A DNA stretch of 64,000 nt, taken from the NCBI GenBank assembly GCA_023238725.1, contig CM041548.1, positions 16,389,752 through 16,453,751 of the forward strand. Reading direction: 5' to 3'. Position numbers and translations under genes: made by a program. Positions 1 through 13,600 of this stretch are shown piece after piece. The notes beneath the pieces were generated by a model. That model was not told the DNA's origin. It did not search any database and saw only the letters and a list, made by a program, of their open reading frames with translations. The DNA is from Scortum barcoo. Taxonomy: Eukaryota; Chordata; Actinopteri; Centrarchiformes; Terapontidae. Within the stretch, counting starts at the first letter, position 1, and each line of letters opens with the position of its first letter.

Positions 1-1517
1 CTCTTAGCTCAATACACATGGATCACTGGGTTATTCAGGGAATATAGGCCAAGTTATTCTGATATCCTCCCCCTCGAGAGCGTAAGGGGACATTCCAGCT
101 GCTCAAGTGGAGCAACAGTAAAAAGGAGTCTCTCTCGCTTCAGTGGATACAGGTCACTGAAAGCAAAGGCCCTCAGTGCGGTGACCAGCTACAGGCTCTT
201 TGTCTGCCGCCGGGTCTTAAAGTGATATTTCACTTTGCTGCAGATGTGCCTAATGCTTTGGTCACACATGTCTCCTGGGTATGAATTTTCCACTCAGGTA
301 TACAAAGTTCGGCAGCCGGATAGCTCAACTAGATGATGTATATCATCCCTTCATCCCTTCTTCCTGTGACTGACTGGTGACCAGTCATGGGGTGTGCCCT
401 GCCTTTCGGCCAATGACAGCTGGGATAGGCTCCAGCACCCCACAAGGGTAAGTGGTACAGAAAATGGATGGATGGTATACAAAGGTTTTTTTTTGTTGTT
501 GTTGTTTTTTTATATACAAAAGTGGAGATGGGAGGTGTTTTTTTAATTCCTTGGAAAGTAAAAAACGAATGTAAAGTTCAATATTAGATACACACTAGTG
601 ATGACACTAGTCTTAAGCACGTCACAAAAAGGTATTAAATTTGTACTTTAGTTAATGCCATTATATTGATTATAGACTAATCCTTGTATCTACACAATGT
701 AGTCCCAATGTAAAGAGTTAAATATATACGGTTCTTAATTTATTTGACCTTTTTTTAAGCAGTCTACACAATAAATGATTGGTCCTTAGCTTAATGATTA
801 GCCGCTTATCATAATCGTTGATTATTTGCCTTCTGACCTACTTACTGGTTTCTTTTATATCTTGGAAAGTGATATCAAATTACGCCATGCATTTAAAAGG
901 AAGAGTCTGTTTGCGAAGGCAACATCATGGCCTAATAGATTATCATTTAATAGTAATTTTGGTCAGTATAAAATAAGAGGGAGCAGTATCTAGTTCAGCT
1001 AAATATAATGAAATTAAGTGCAACTTATAAAACTTTTCTACAGCTTTAAACCTGAGTTAGTTACTTGTTTCGCACACAACATAACACTGACATTTTATTA
1101 CCATATCAAATTGATAGAGGAAACTTGTTAGCAAACCGGAGCAACATTATCATTAAATTAGAGTTGTGTTTATGACCAAATGACCAAAGTCCGGAAATCT
1201 GAGAGAACCTGCACAGTCTGTAATAATTCCTTGTGGGATTGACACAATGAGTGACGCCTTTCATATTTCACAGTCATTTGATCCATTGTCCATCTAGAAA
1301 TACTGATCAGAAAAGCTTTAACAGTAAAACATTGTAGTTTTATTTCTATCAACCAGCTGTCTGGTACATTCACAAATACTGAATGGAAAAAAGTCCATTC
1401 ATAACACCCCAGTATATTTATTGCACTCCAAGTGTCTCCACCATGAAACACACACACTCCTCTCAGTGTTTGTACATCGCCATATACGGGCAGCCTGAGG
1501 CCGGCATGAGGTCATAC
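1..1517 (-). other. osbpl10: osbpl10 intron 2 (part)
   Basis: Non-coding DNA on the 3' side of the second coding exon of osbpl10; the rest of the intron and all later exons lie left of the window. It holds one SINE-like insertion near its left end and otherwise AT-rich sequence in which I recognise no exon, RNA gene or further repeat. Confidence 0.8.
308..473 (+). mobile_element. SINE-like retroposon with tRNA-like head and GATG tail
   Basis: The segment is bracketed by an 11 bp direct repeat, ggtatacaaag, at 297-307 and 474-484, as expected of a target-site duplication. Its head (about 310-335) reads ccggatagctcaactag, resembling a tRNA start with a polymerase III A box. I see no good B box. 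The body (about 375-450) contains the common teleost motif gacagctgggataggctcc, and the 3' end is aatggatggatgg, the same type of GATG repeat that ends Rex3. I infer a short retroposon mobilised by an RTE-type LINE. It could also be an internally deleted LINE 3' end. Confidence 0.7.
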
Positions 1518-1693
1518 CTCTGAGTTTGTACAGCTCTCCATTGACAGAGTTTACAATGAACATGTGCGGAGCCTCGTCGCTCGCGGTTACCGAGGCACCG
1601 ATCAGGGGCAGGGACCCGCGGGGCTTCTGGCTCTTCCCCTGTTCGTTGACAAAGTACTGCAGCTGTCCCAACTCTGGATCTAACACAAAGTAC
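1518..1693 (-). CDS. osbpl10: osbpl10 coding exon 2 (PH domain)
   Basis: The 176-base exon lies between acceptor ttgcag (plus strand 1694-1699, complement) and donor gtatg (complement of 1513-1517). It starts in phase 2, its first G completing the Arg codon begun in exon 1. It encodes most of the PH-domain beta strands, including FVNEQ and SDEAPHM, and ends one base into the next codon. Confidence 0.92.
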
Positions 1694-4600
1694 CTGCAAG
1701 GGAGGAAAACAAAGACAGAGAGAGGGAAGTTAAGAGAGTAATGGACCAGAGAGAAAGAAGGCGAGAGGGAAACAGAGGAAGCGCCGTTAACGTTATCATC
1801 ATTTTGTTTTATGCTCTCATTATCGCAGCTTGTTTACTGGTAAAACTTTTTTTATACTCCTGTTACACAAACTTTTCAGGATATAGCAGGGAGTAAAAAC
1901 GAAAGAGGAGGGCTATGAATGAGTGCAAGACGAGGCAAAAGAGAGTCGCCGTAAAAACACACAACACCTTTAAATTTCTCGCCTCCCCTGCAGCAGCGCC
2001 TGCCAGATGTTATTAACCACAGCTCTCTTCCTGCAAGATTTCTTAAAAATACCCCTCCGTGCACATTAAAAGCCTGGTTTCACCAACATCAAGCCGGCAG
2101 CTCAATTCCAAATTACTCAAGGTAGTGATTAGTGCGGTCATCTTGAGCAGAACACACAGCTCAAGGCGTGGAAATTAAACCCTGCATTTTCCCCTTTGTG
2201 ATTAATGAATCACATTCAATCACCGAGTAATTGAATCTCTGCCTCGCTCATCGCGGACTGGAAGATTCAAAGCCAGCCAAACACATAACCCAAGACACAG
2301 AGAGGCAGACACATTTCATTTCCTGTGGCCAGAAAGGATTGCGTATGACATTCGAGGAACCGGCCTGTCTGCTAGACTTAACGCTTGTTCTGGTTCCGCA
2401 GTTCAACGCGGGCCAGAGTGGCACTGGGTGGCTTTGGCTGACCTTTCCATGTTTGTGTACAGCGGCCTGAGGTAACAGCAGTCGTCTCTGTCCTGTCTAC
2501 TGGTTCAGCACGGCCCCGTATCCGTTTCCCTGAGATTCCCCGTATTCACAATCAATGTTCTTTTTCCAGCCGCAATTACAGAAGCTGCAGTATTGATCAG
2601 GCCTTTACCGAGCTGCTGCTTCATCCCGTTTGGTTGTATGTGGCGATTTAAGGCATCGTGAGGCGTCGCCTGTCCACTGCTGTATTTCAGAGGTGATGTT
2701 TTCCAAAAGGTGTCTCACAGATTTCAAAGAATGGCAGCAGCTCAACTCAATCTGCCCTCACGCTGCAGCTTCACACGCTGCCATTTCTTTTCATCTGTGA
2801 TACTATATCGACAGACTTGTATATGCCAGACATTTTCAATTAAGGTGGCTCATATTTTGAAGCCACTGATAAAATGTCAGAAAATGGAGGAAATGTGCAT
2901 CACACTCTCTTGAAGCCCAATGTGACATCTTTAGAAGGAATGAATAATCGAAATTCAGAGAAAAGCACCAAATCTGTACAATTAAAACGGTGGATGTGGG
3001 TGACAAAAAAGCTGCAGATTGATATATCACCTAATTAATTACTTGACTAATTATGTCAGCACTAGTGTCTTTAGAAACTTCTCTTCTGTTGTGGTCCTAT
3101 TAATTCATGGCTGGACATATCTAGGACTGCAGCTAAGAACTATCAATTAATCTGCTGTTTATGGTTTTGGATTTAGCCTCTAATATTATTTTTTCATAAA
3201 ATATCCAAAAAACAAAGAAAAAGGCACTCACAGTTTCTCAGAACTCCAAGGTGACATATTCATGTTTTTAGTTTTGTCCAACCACCAGTGTGAAACCCAA
3301 ATGTATTAAACTGATAATGACAGACGACAGAGAAAAGCAGCAGATCCTCAGGTTGAAGGAGGCTGATAATGGGGAGTCTTTAGCAATTTTGACCTTGTTA
3401 ATCAGGCATCAGCCAAACATGACTACTCCACAGTAAATAGAGTTTCTTGGTTAATGTATCAAAAAAGGTAAAGATTTAATTTCCGCTACACATTTGTTCA
3501 GTCAAAGCACCCGACCAACTCTGTCTCGTGTTATCATATAACGATCCCACTGAGGCCCACACAGTGAAGAGACTTTACATTTGGCAAAGAGAGCACTGTA
3601 CTCTGTAAAAGTCCCTCATTGTTAGCCATGCTGGCAGTATGGCTCTAATGTGGGTCTGACAATTGGTCCACCACTTTGGTCCACATTGAAATATCTTAAC
3701 AACTGAAGGATTGTCTTTGGCACAGATATTCATGGTGCCTAGAGGATGAATTTTAATGATTTTCCCTCTGGCGACACCATCAGGTCAAATTTAAATTTTG
3801 TCCAATACTAAAGCCAAATACCAGTCAGCCTAATCACTTTCCCATCAGCCTCACTGCACTGTGTCCTGTTAATAAATGTGAGCATGCTAACACGCTACAC
3901 TAAGACGGTGAAACAGAGAAACATTAGCTTTGTCACCGAAGGCATGTTAACACTTATCTCAATGCACCTATTTGTCTTCTTTTTTCAATTAACTACCTAC
4001 ATTATAAGATGTCAGAGACTGAAAAATGACATTCGAGTTCCCAGACAGCACAGAGATAACATGACTGGTTTTGTGGTTGGAGTTGATAAATAGAGAAAAG
4101 CAGGAAATTCTTACATTTTACAGGCAGGCGCAGCAAATGTTTGGCAATTTTTTACTTGATAAAAGACCAGATTATTCAAAAATCTAAACCATCTGATTTA
4201 CTTAGTGGTTTATCAAGTAATTATTTCAGCACTTGGAAAAAATTACAGCACGACGGTCTTTAAATATGCAAACGATAGACAGAGGACTGCATCCCTCACA
4301 TCAGGCGTTTTCCCCTGAAGCCTCCAGAGTTCCTGAGAGAGGATGCAGTGAATACAGCTCTCTGAAAATTGATCCCCACTCACGGTCTTGCCCCCTTCCA
4401 TCAGGAGAGCCGGTGATTTATGTCGACCACAGCCAACCAGGGAGCAATCTGCCTGCGTCAGTTTTTATCCAGCCGTCTCTTTTTCTCTCGCACACACAGA
4501 CTGTACAGTGCATGAAGTCTTCTCCCCTGTTCAGTCAGCAGAGCAGAGGCTTTTACCGTTGACCCCTCCAGGCGGTCTTGCCTCTGCAGCTAAACCACAA

Positions 4601-7600
4601 TACAGACCTTTAACATGATGGATGGTGCCGGATAACAAAACCTCAGGCTTTACATTCACCCCCTTGTGTTATAGCGCTGCTGATAATGCTTGACCTACAA
4701 GGCCCTGAGTTCACGGTGAACTTTAAATCTATCCTACAATAGTAAATTTTAAATTATATGCCAAATGCATATGTATGCATTCAATTTTCACGATGTGTAT
4801 ACAAAACATTTCCCACCTTTTCCAAATCTGATTCATAATTAATACTTGCTCTTGTTGAAATGCTAAAGATCTGTAACAATCTGGGCTATAGGTATCACTC
4901 AGAAGTTGTTGTTTAGGTTTTCATTGCTTATTTAATCACGATATCTAATGAAACACACAGCGGTTAGTTAATCAAATCTGGACAACATACTCATTGCTGC
5001 ATAAAAGATTAAAGCCGACAACTATTTCAGGTCATGATAATACGATAGAATACAAAACTCTAACATGACTAAGAGTTCACAACCATGATGGAGCTAGATG
5101 AAAAGTTATTACAGTATGTAGGAAATTTCATGGCAATCAATAGCTTGTTTTTTCAGTCTAGAACAATGTAGTGGACAGACCGACCAGCCAACATGGCCAA
5201 CCCCAGAGCCACAGCACTAGCATGGCTAAAAACTAATTGATTGTCCATTTAAAACAAACAAATCACAGTCTGGAGATAATTATGGAAGACTGGTATAATA
5301 TTTGGAAAAAACCAACAATGCAAGGCCCTGTCAAGTGCTCTTTTGGATCATATTACGGTGTTATATAGGATTTTGTATTTTCCAAAATGCTAATTTATAC
5401 AAAAATATTCTCAAGGACAAAAAAATTCTGGAAACGCCTGAGCAAGAACTTGTATACAGATGTGGTTGTAAGATGTTACTCATTAGATACGTCACTGAAA
5501 TACTCATGTACATGTTAACACCCTATTTAGCTTGAATATATCAAATATCTTTAAAGCCCTTAGTAGCTTAATCAGTGTTAAAATATCTTTAGATGTATTT
5601 TTTGGCCTTTAAAGACTTTCTATCTATCTATCTTTAAAGACATATACACTACATTTAACTTCAGTGAGTTTTTTTGATTTTTCATCAAAAACTATCCCTG
5701 GCTTACAGCTCTGCATTGTAAATCCCTCACCCACTCAACAACAGATATCTGTAACAAAGAGCTTTTGAATACTGATCCATTTTTCTGCTGATATCATTCA
5801 AATAAATTGTCGCCATAACAACAATAACACTGCAAAAGGGGCTTAGTCAAGCACATTTATCCTAATGGCATTAACATTGATGCTGCAGGAAATAGCTTGT
5901 CAGCAGAATTTGCATCTCCTCCCTGCTCTTTTGGCAGTTAATTCTCAAAAATGCTCAGAGGAACATCAGACCAGCAGGAAGACAGTAAATCACCATGGCT
6001 GTTGGCAGGAAATATGGGTTTATACTTGTTCAGTAATAAAGCGAGTAGTGTTGCAGTGTCATGGGGGTTGTGTAAAGCCAGTGCTTATTATCACATAGTA
6101 TCATGGGAACATCTTAAATCAGCAGAATTTTTTTTTTAACCCCTAGAGGGCCGAAAAACCGACAAAAAAAAATCAAAGAAAGTACTCAATACATCCCTGA
6201 AGTACCGCTGCAACTTAACATATCCTGTCATTCAGAGCTTGTGCACTGTTGGATATTATAAAAACAGGTGGCAGATTTTATTCTCTAATCATTTAAATGA
6301 CAAAATCGATGGAATGATGTATGTAATGGTTTTACAGCCGTTATCCACATTTTTAAGGAACATTAAAACAGTAAAAGATAACCTTGCCTGAGCGACAAAG
6401 ACCCATCACTTTGACAGATATACTTCAACAGGTGAAGCAATTCCATGTCTGAAAAGGGCTTTTTTGATATGTGCTCAAACAGAGATTTGTCACGAAGCTG
6501 AGATCTGGTAAAAGCTTGAAAGAGTTGAGTGAGATTTCTCTGTGTGTTTGTCACTACAAGAGACCGTTTTGACTTTACAAAGATTTTATTCAATATCATT
6601 CTGAGCTTTGATCAAAGTGCTGCAAAAAAATGACCATGACAGTTTATTCCTGACCTTAAAAAGCAGTTGAAAAGGCAATCTCGATTTAAGGTCTACTTAA
6701 CTCTCAAGGTTTCATCCATAACACATGGCCTTCATCATTGAGGTCGCTTAGTTGTCTTGGGACTGCTGGTGCTTAAGAATTCCATCATCAACGTTGAAGC
6801 AAAAGTTGAAAGTTTGAAAATCTACAGCTCCATGGCAACTAATGTAATGATGAGAAGAGTGTGACACGATTGAAAGTTCAGAACAAAGTCAGTAAATAAA
6901 ACCTTGAGTTGAGATGGTTTGTCAACTCCTATAAAAAACGTCGCCGTGCAGCTCTAAGGAAACCAATCAGCTGTAGGGAAGGCACCTTAAAAGACACAAG
7001 AATTCTTTAAAAAGAAAAAAAAGGCTGAAAATGACTAACAAAACGTCAAAGTAACCTCGAGTTTTCTTCCTTTTCTCTGCCAGAGAGACGCCCACCAGAG
7101 CCACATTACCCCGACTCTGCACAGCTTTGATCAAAGCAGCACAGCAGTACTCCTCTCCAGTGAGCACATCTGCAAAGACAGGATTCATCCCTCACAATGT
7201 ACTCCCCACCCTGCTGACCGCTTAGGAAGACATAAATTTAGAATCTACACATGCAGCCTCATAACGTATGAAGAGATATCTGAAAAAGGAGAATGAGAGA
7301 GGGGTTAGGGTTCTGAATGTTTAGTACTGTGGGAGCTGCATGCAAATGTTGGAGTACCTTCATATGATGCACAAACACTCATCAGGCTCAGTAGATAAAA
7401 ACCAGATTATGAACTAACAAGGGAGCAATATCTCCTGCATGGAGAGCTGAACTCTGGACCTCATTTGCCTTCGCAGCTTGAAAATAAAGCTAAAACGACG
7501 GGTTTATTTTCTTTTTTGCTTTTTGAAACCAAGTCCGTCTCCACCATCATCACCCTAAAAACCAGTTTTGAACCATCCACGACCAAAAGCCTCTGATCTT

Positions 7601-10600
7601 CTGTTTCAACAACAAAAATGTTAACTACCAATTATGTTGATTATATATATACCTTGACTTTCATGAAATGTGTCGATGCATTGCACTGTTTACATTTACC
7701 CGCTCCAGGACATGCTAAAAATTAAATTTTATCCCACAAATTATGAACCTGATTGTCAAAACAATGTAAGTCGTAAGCGGTTTGTTTATGCACATATGGA
7801 CCCAATGTTATAACAAATTATAATAATAATTTAATATATATAATATAATAGATTTCCATTAACATTACACTGTAATCATTGTAAACCACCTTTTGCAGAT
7901 AAATAATACCAGTACATTTTCGATGACACTAAGCACTATCCATTTATGTAAATACTCAACATTATCTACAGGAAAGCTTTCATGACCAGCTAATGGCATT
8001 CAGACTTCCTGTTTAGAACATTTGATTATCTTACAGTCACAAAAGCTCCAACAGATGAATCTTAAATGAATCTCATCTGACATGTGACCATCTTAGTATC
8101 TGTAGTATCTGTAAAGACTGAAGGCAGGTAAGGATATTAACAAATCACAGAGTGTGTTTGTGAGTGTGAGCAAATGTGTGTGTTTGTGTAAAGCAGACTG
8201 CAGCAACCTGACTGAGTGAGAACCTCAAGGCTGTGTAAGTCGACGTATTAATCCTGAAACAGCTTCTCAAGTGAACATCTTCTAGTGCGGCACTAAGCTG
8301 CTGAATATTCAAACATCACAATGTGAGTGTGTTTCTATTGTTGTGGGGACCATTTGGGGTTTCAGACCTTGAGAACATTTTGACTTCCTCATAATACGGT
8401 TTGAAAGATAAGCCCTGGTTTAGATTTAAACTAAGGATTAAAGTTTAGCCTGAGTTTTGTATAAGAGGTGTAGGTCTTCTTTTCATAGCAATGGCCAGTG
8501 TTTCTATCAGTTTTGATAAAATTGTACACATCAAATAGCTAAGATCTGGAAACTACATCGCAATCATGAAGTCTGGCAAAGAAGGAAATGAGTGATTAGA
8601 TAATCAGGTTAAACCAGAATACCGGTAACACTTATTTTGGAGGTAAAAAATACAATTAGCGCATACAAAATGAAAATGAAAATCTCTCACTGCACAGACA
8701 CTGTGTGCACATACAACTACAACAAGCAGGTTAAGTAGGTCGAAGCTCAACCACAAAGTTGGTCTGTGAACTAAAATCATTTTAGTGTTTACCGGCACAA
8801 CATTGATTCTACAACTTCCTGTTCAGTGATACTGGTATGGCAACACTCACAAACTAGCAAGTGGTTTGCTCATTAACAAACATGTAAAAACGCAAAATAC
8901 AGCTTCCCCTCTTTGCAAAACTTCTAAAATGTCTTTGGTTGGGTCTAAATCTCATAGGTAAAAAGACAAAGATGGATATCAAACACCAATATGTTGACAC
9001 TGACAATGACATTTATCCACTGCAGGTAAAGATTAAACTTCTATTGTTATAACAATAATGACTGCTTATATTTATCATTTTCCTAGCTTTTTACAGTTTT
9101 CTATACCATTTTCTATTCACTGAAACTGTTAAATAAACGAAAAAAAGAAATAAAATGCACCACGGCATTGCCTTTTTGTCAGTTTCTCAACACAGCAGAG
9201 CCTCCAGTCCTTATTTGCATAGTGTTTTTTTTTTTATCCCTCCCCTGTTTCACATTTCTGATCGTGTAACGCTGCTGACCCACAAGACTTTGAGAGGTGA
9301 TTTACTCATGCCTAATAGAAAGAATAGGATTAAGGTGCAGTTATACCACATTGAGTGGGTCACGCACTGTTGCAATATTCCAGCAATTAACCTCATGAGT
9401 ACAATGTAGTAATAGTTAGAAATAGAAACTCAAAAAAAAAAACTATGAAAAACTCCAAAAAAAGGCCCCAATTAAAATTACCCTTACAGTCAAGTCTAGC
9501 GATGCATTATTTCATCACAAGTATAGTCTGAATATGTGAGTGTACAGAGAGAAAAAGTGGTCACATAGCACATTTTCTCTACCACCAACAGCACCTACAC
9601 AACGTAACGGCACTTCACGCTGACACATGGCCACCCACACAGTGGCAGAATTAGCTGCTCTCAGGTCTGTTTCCCACCACGACGCCGCCTGCCAAACACA
9701 CACAGTGTGTACGACCACGTGGTAAATATTGGAACGCGACTGACGACTAATTACTCCAGCACCGTCTTCCACCAGTGCACGGTCTCTCCTGCTTTAAAAC
9801 ACTTCTATATATAAATGCTGTAGGCAGCATTAAAGGTATTAACTGTTTATCAGTGTTGACCACCACCTGAGAAAAGACCGATTGTCCATGTTCTTCTTCC
9901 TCTAGTGAGTTTAGAAATAGTCACTTTGAACTCAGAACCAGCTGCAGCAAAGGCTTTCATTTTATAACCTTTTCAGATAGCTTTTTTTAAGATGCAAGTT
10001 TTTTTTTTTTTTTTTACATTTATGTGTCCACGTCACTAAACACTAAAATGAAACTTACACTATTCAGTAGTCTATGTGAAAATGTATTTATGTGGTTAAA
10101 ATGATTCAATGTGCCTTTGATTCTCACACACAGCTGGGCTGTACCTTAAAAAAAACATGAACCCTGTTGCAATGACCTAAAATACATTTCCTTACTAATA
10201 TATAAGAAAATATATATGCTAGATTGCCTTTTGTGAAGATTTTGTGGATACATACAAAATTTTACATAAAATGACTCAGTTTAACTCCAGGAATCATTAT
10301 ACCATAATCCATTTATATATGGTTGATTAATTTTAACTTCAGCTACAGATAAACATCACGCTTCGATTAGTCACATCCTACCTACGTACTGTATCTGGAA
10401 CAACCAGTATGAAGCTAAATATGATTAGTAAACTTTTGGCCTCCTTCAAAAGAAAAAAGGGAACATTTAATTTAATAAATCTGCCTTCAAATGAAACCAG
10501 GATTATACTGTCATTGTGCATTGCCAATTATAGATAGAGAATCTTGACTTAGTAGAAATACTCTTTTGCAGTAAGTCCTGCATTCAAACTTGAAAGTTAA

Positions 10601-13600
10601 AGTGCAAAAATATAAGCAGCAAAACATACTTAAACTACCAAAAGTTTTCTTTATCAAGAATGGCCTATTTCAGATTCATATATACTATATGACTGGATTA
10701 TAATTAGTGATTAACTGTGTGCTGTGTTGTTTATTTCTGGTCTCTGCTAGTGTTGCAAGTTTGGGCGAACAAACAAAGAAAAGGTCGGAGACTACAGGCG
10801 ATGAAACTTGGTCAGTGAGGTCCAAAAACACACATGCAATTACCGATTAATGCCACAGGTGCTGGGAAGGACAACTAAGTGACAATCCTCAAGATTATAA
10901 CTTTATGTTGTGAAGTAAATGTAGTGGAGTAGAAGTATAAGGTAACATAAGATGGAAATTCAAGAGAAAGTACCTGAAAATTGTAATTAAGAACAGTACA
11001 TTAGTAAATATAGTAAACTATTCCACTTTGGCCTTGTTGTAAAGTGGTAGTTGTATTAACTAGCAGCAGTGGCAATAGTTTAGTACTGTAACAAATCAGG
11101 GTTTGTGTGCTCAAAAGAAACCTTAATCCGATCTGAATGCATACTAAAAGAGGCTTTTCACTTTCAGGGTACATTTTCAGGATGTTCCAGTCCGCGCTCG
11201 CTATCTGCACATTCACTCAAGCTGGAGGCCGTAGAGCTCGCTCGGGTCAGTGAACCGAAAGGAATCTCTCCTTGAAAGCTAGACCTTCGCCTTTAGGCAC
11301 TTTGAAATTGAAACAGGACAGGTATCATCACCCCAAAAGAACAAACTGATCCTTTAATGCCCTTCCTGCAAACAACTCAGCTTACAAAACCAGCACAGGG
11401 CTGCTCATAACGCACCACACATTATATACTGTGCATGTATGTGTGTTCAAGCACCGGTGTGAGACAGCAGATCCCACATAAACATCAAACATGATTTACA
11501 TTTCTTTTGATCGACACCACCCCACTTTTACCTCCTTGAAATGAACATGGATGTCCTCTTTTTTTATTTTCTTACACCCAGGTAGTCCTCTGGGTGCATA
11601 TCAAGATGCAGTTCAGTGCATCACCCGCCTGTCAGTTTAATAGGAGTGCAGGGAGCAGCCATTCTTTCTCTCCACATCCGTCTCCCAAGCCCACCCCGCT
11701 CTCCTCTCTCTCCTCCACCCCTCCACATACACTGGCTTCCAGCCCGGATCACACACAAACACACACATACATGCAAACACTACAGCGTCTTTCTTCTCTG
11801 CAGCACTGCTACAGCGACAATGGGACACTAAGTCAATTATTTTCCTGCACATTTTGGTATTTCATTCCCAAATCACACCACAGCTGAAGAATAGAAATCC
11901 TGCATAATTCATGTTAACTATTCAGGAGTTTAGGAGCTAACAGGAAATTCACAAGAAAAGGCTTTCCATTCTTCTGAAAAACCACAACCAGATGTTTTTA
12001 ATGTGGCTCGCAAAAACATAAAGTGTGCTTTTAAATGACAAAACTCTCGTCATAGCGTCTCATAAAAAGTCTCTCAGTGTTCGGCGGCGTCTGAGTTGAG
12101 TTAATCGGACAGGGCAGGGAGTGAACCCATGAATGCTGCATGAAGTACAGTCGCACAATAATGCACCGCTGTGATCTCCACAGTTGTTGCCAATATATTC
12201 TTCACTGTGAGAGGGGCTGCAGTGCTTCGACAGAGTACCAGACAACCACAGGATATGACCACAATGTCTGTTTAAAGCAATAAAATCAAGCAATGAGCTA
12301 ATATCACCAAACCACAGCCACCTGTAACAAGCAAGCGTACACACAAGGAGATTTACATTTACATTTACAGACGTTTCAGGTTAAATCTACGTCTATACAA
12401 TCAAATGCAAAGACTCATTATGTGAAGGTTAATTCAAAATATTTAGGATTTTAACTGTTGTTCAGACAAAACAAGACTCCTGAAGACACCATCTGAGGCT
12501 TTAGGAAAATTGTGAAGGGCCTTTCGCAATACTTTCTGGCAAATGATTAACCAATGAACAGAAACAACAACCTTTTTTAATTCATCGATTAGTCATTTTT
12601 CTATCAAAACCACCTGCTTTTCTGTGTCAAGTGATGGTAAACTAATTATCTTTGAGTTCTGGACTGTTGGAGAGAGAAGCAATCTGAACACATTACCATG
12701 AGAAGGTAATGTTCACGTTTTCCTCATAGACAAATGTCTGCAGTAAGCTAATATGGGCCTAAATGTCAGCCAATATATCAGCCATAAGATTAATCAGTCT
12801 AACTAGTTGTAATCAAGCGAAGCTGAAACTATTAGTCGAATAATTGATTAGTCGAGCGATGGAAAATCAATCATTTTTCAAGCAAATATGTCTTCTCGAA
12901 TGTGAAGATGTCCTTCCTGTTAAATTAAAGCGAATTAAATCCCTTTTGTAATTTTTTTTTTTACAGTTGCTAAGACAAAACAAGCATTAAGGAGACTTTG
13001 GGGGCTTGTAGTGGGCATTTAATCTCTGTTTTCTGACCAAACAACCAAATTAATCAGTTAATCAAGAAAATAATAAACAGATGAATTGGTAACGAAACTA
13101 ATAATTGGTGCAGCGATCTACTGGGGGAGGCATATAACAGAGGCGTGTGTCTAATGTTTTGACCACCTCTGTTACAGTACATTCGGAGCCATAACACTGG
13201 AAAGGGCAACGCAAAAGACCCACAAGACTGCAACCAACAATTATTCTAATTATTGATCTCCAGATTGCTTCTTCTGTCCAACTAGTAGTTCAAAAGGCTT
13301 TTATTACTACAGAGGACTCAGAAAACCAGCAAATATTCACATTTTAAAGTCAAAACCAGCTCATCTTTGCACCTTTTCTTTAGAAATGACTTAAATTATT
13401 GTAAATGTACAAAAAATAGTTGCCATATCAGCTCTTAAAACAACACCACCACTAACCCTAACCTCAGAAACAACACATCTCTCATACAATATCAACAAGA
13501 AGTGGACATATTGAAATATAAATAAGTGAAATACTGCCATCTATAATGTGACTTTGTAAGTTATAAGTGTTTGGTTGCCTTATCATAAAGTAGTTCATTA

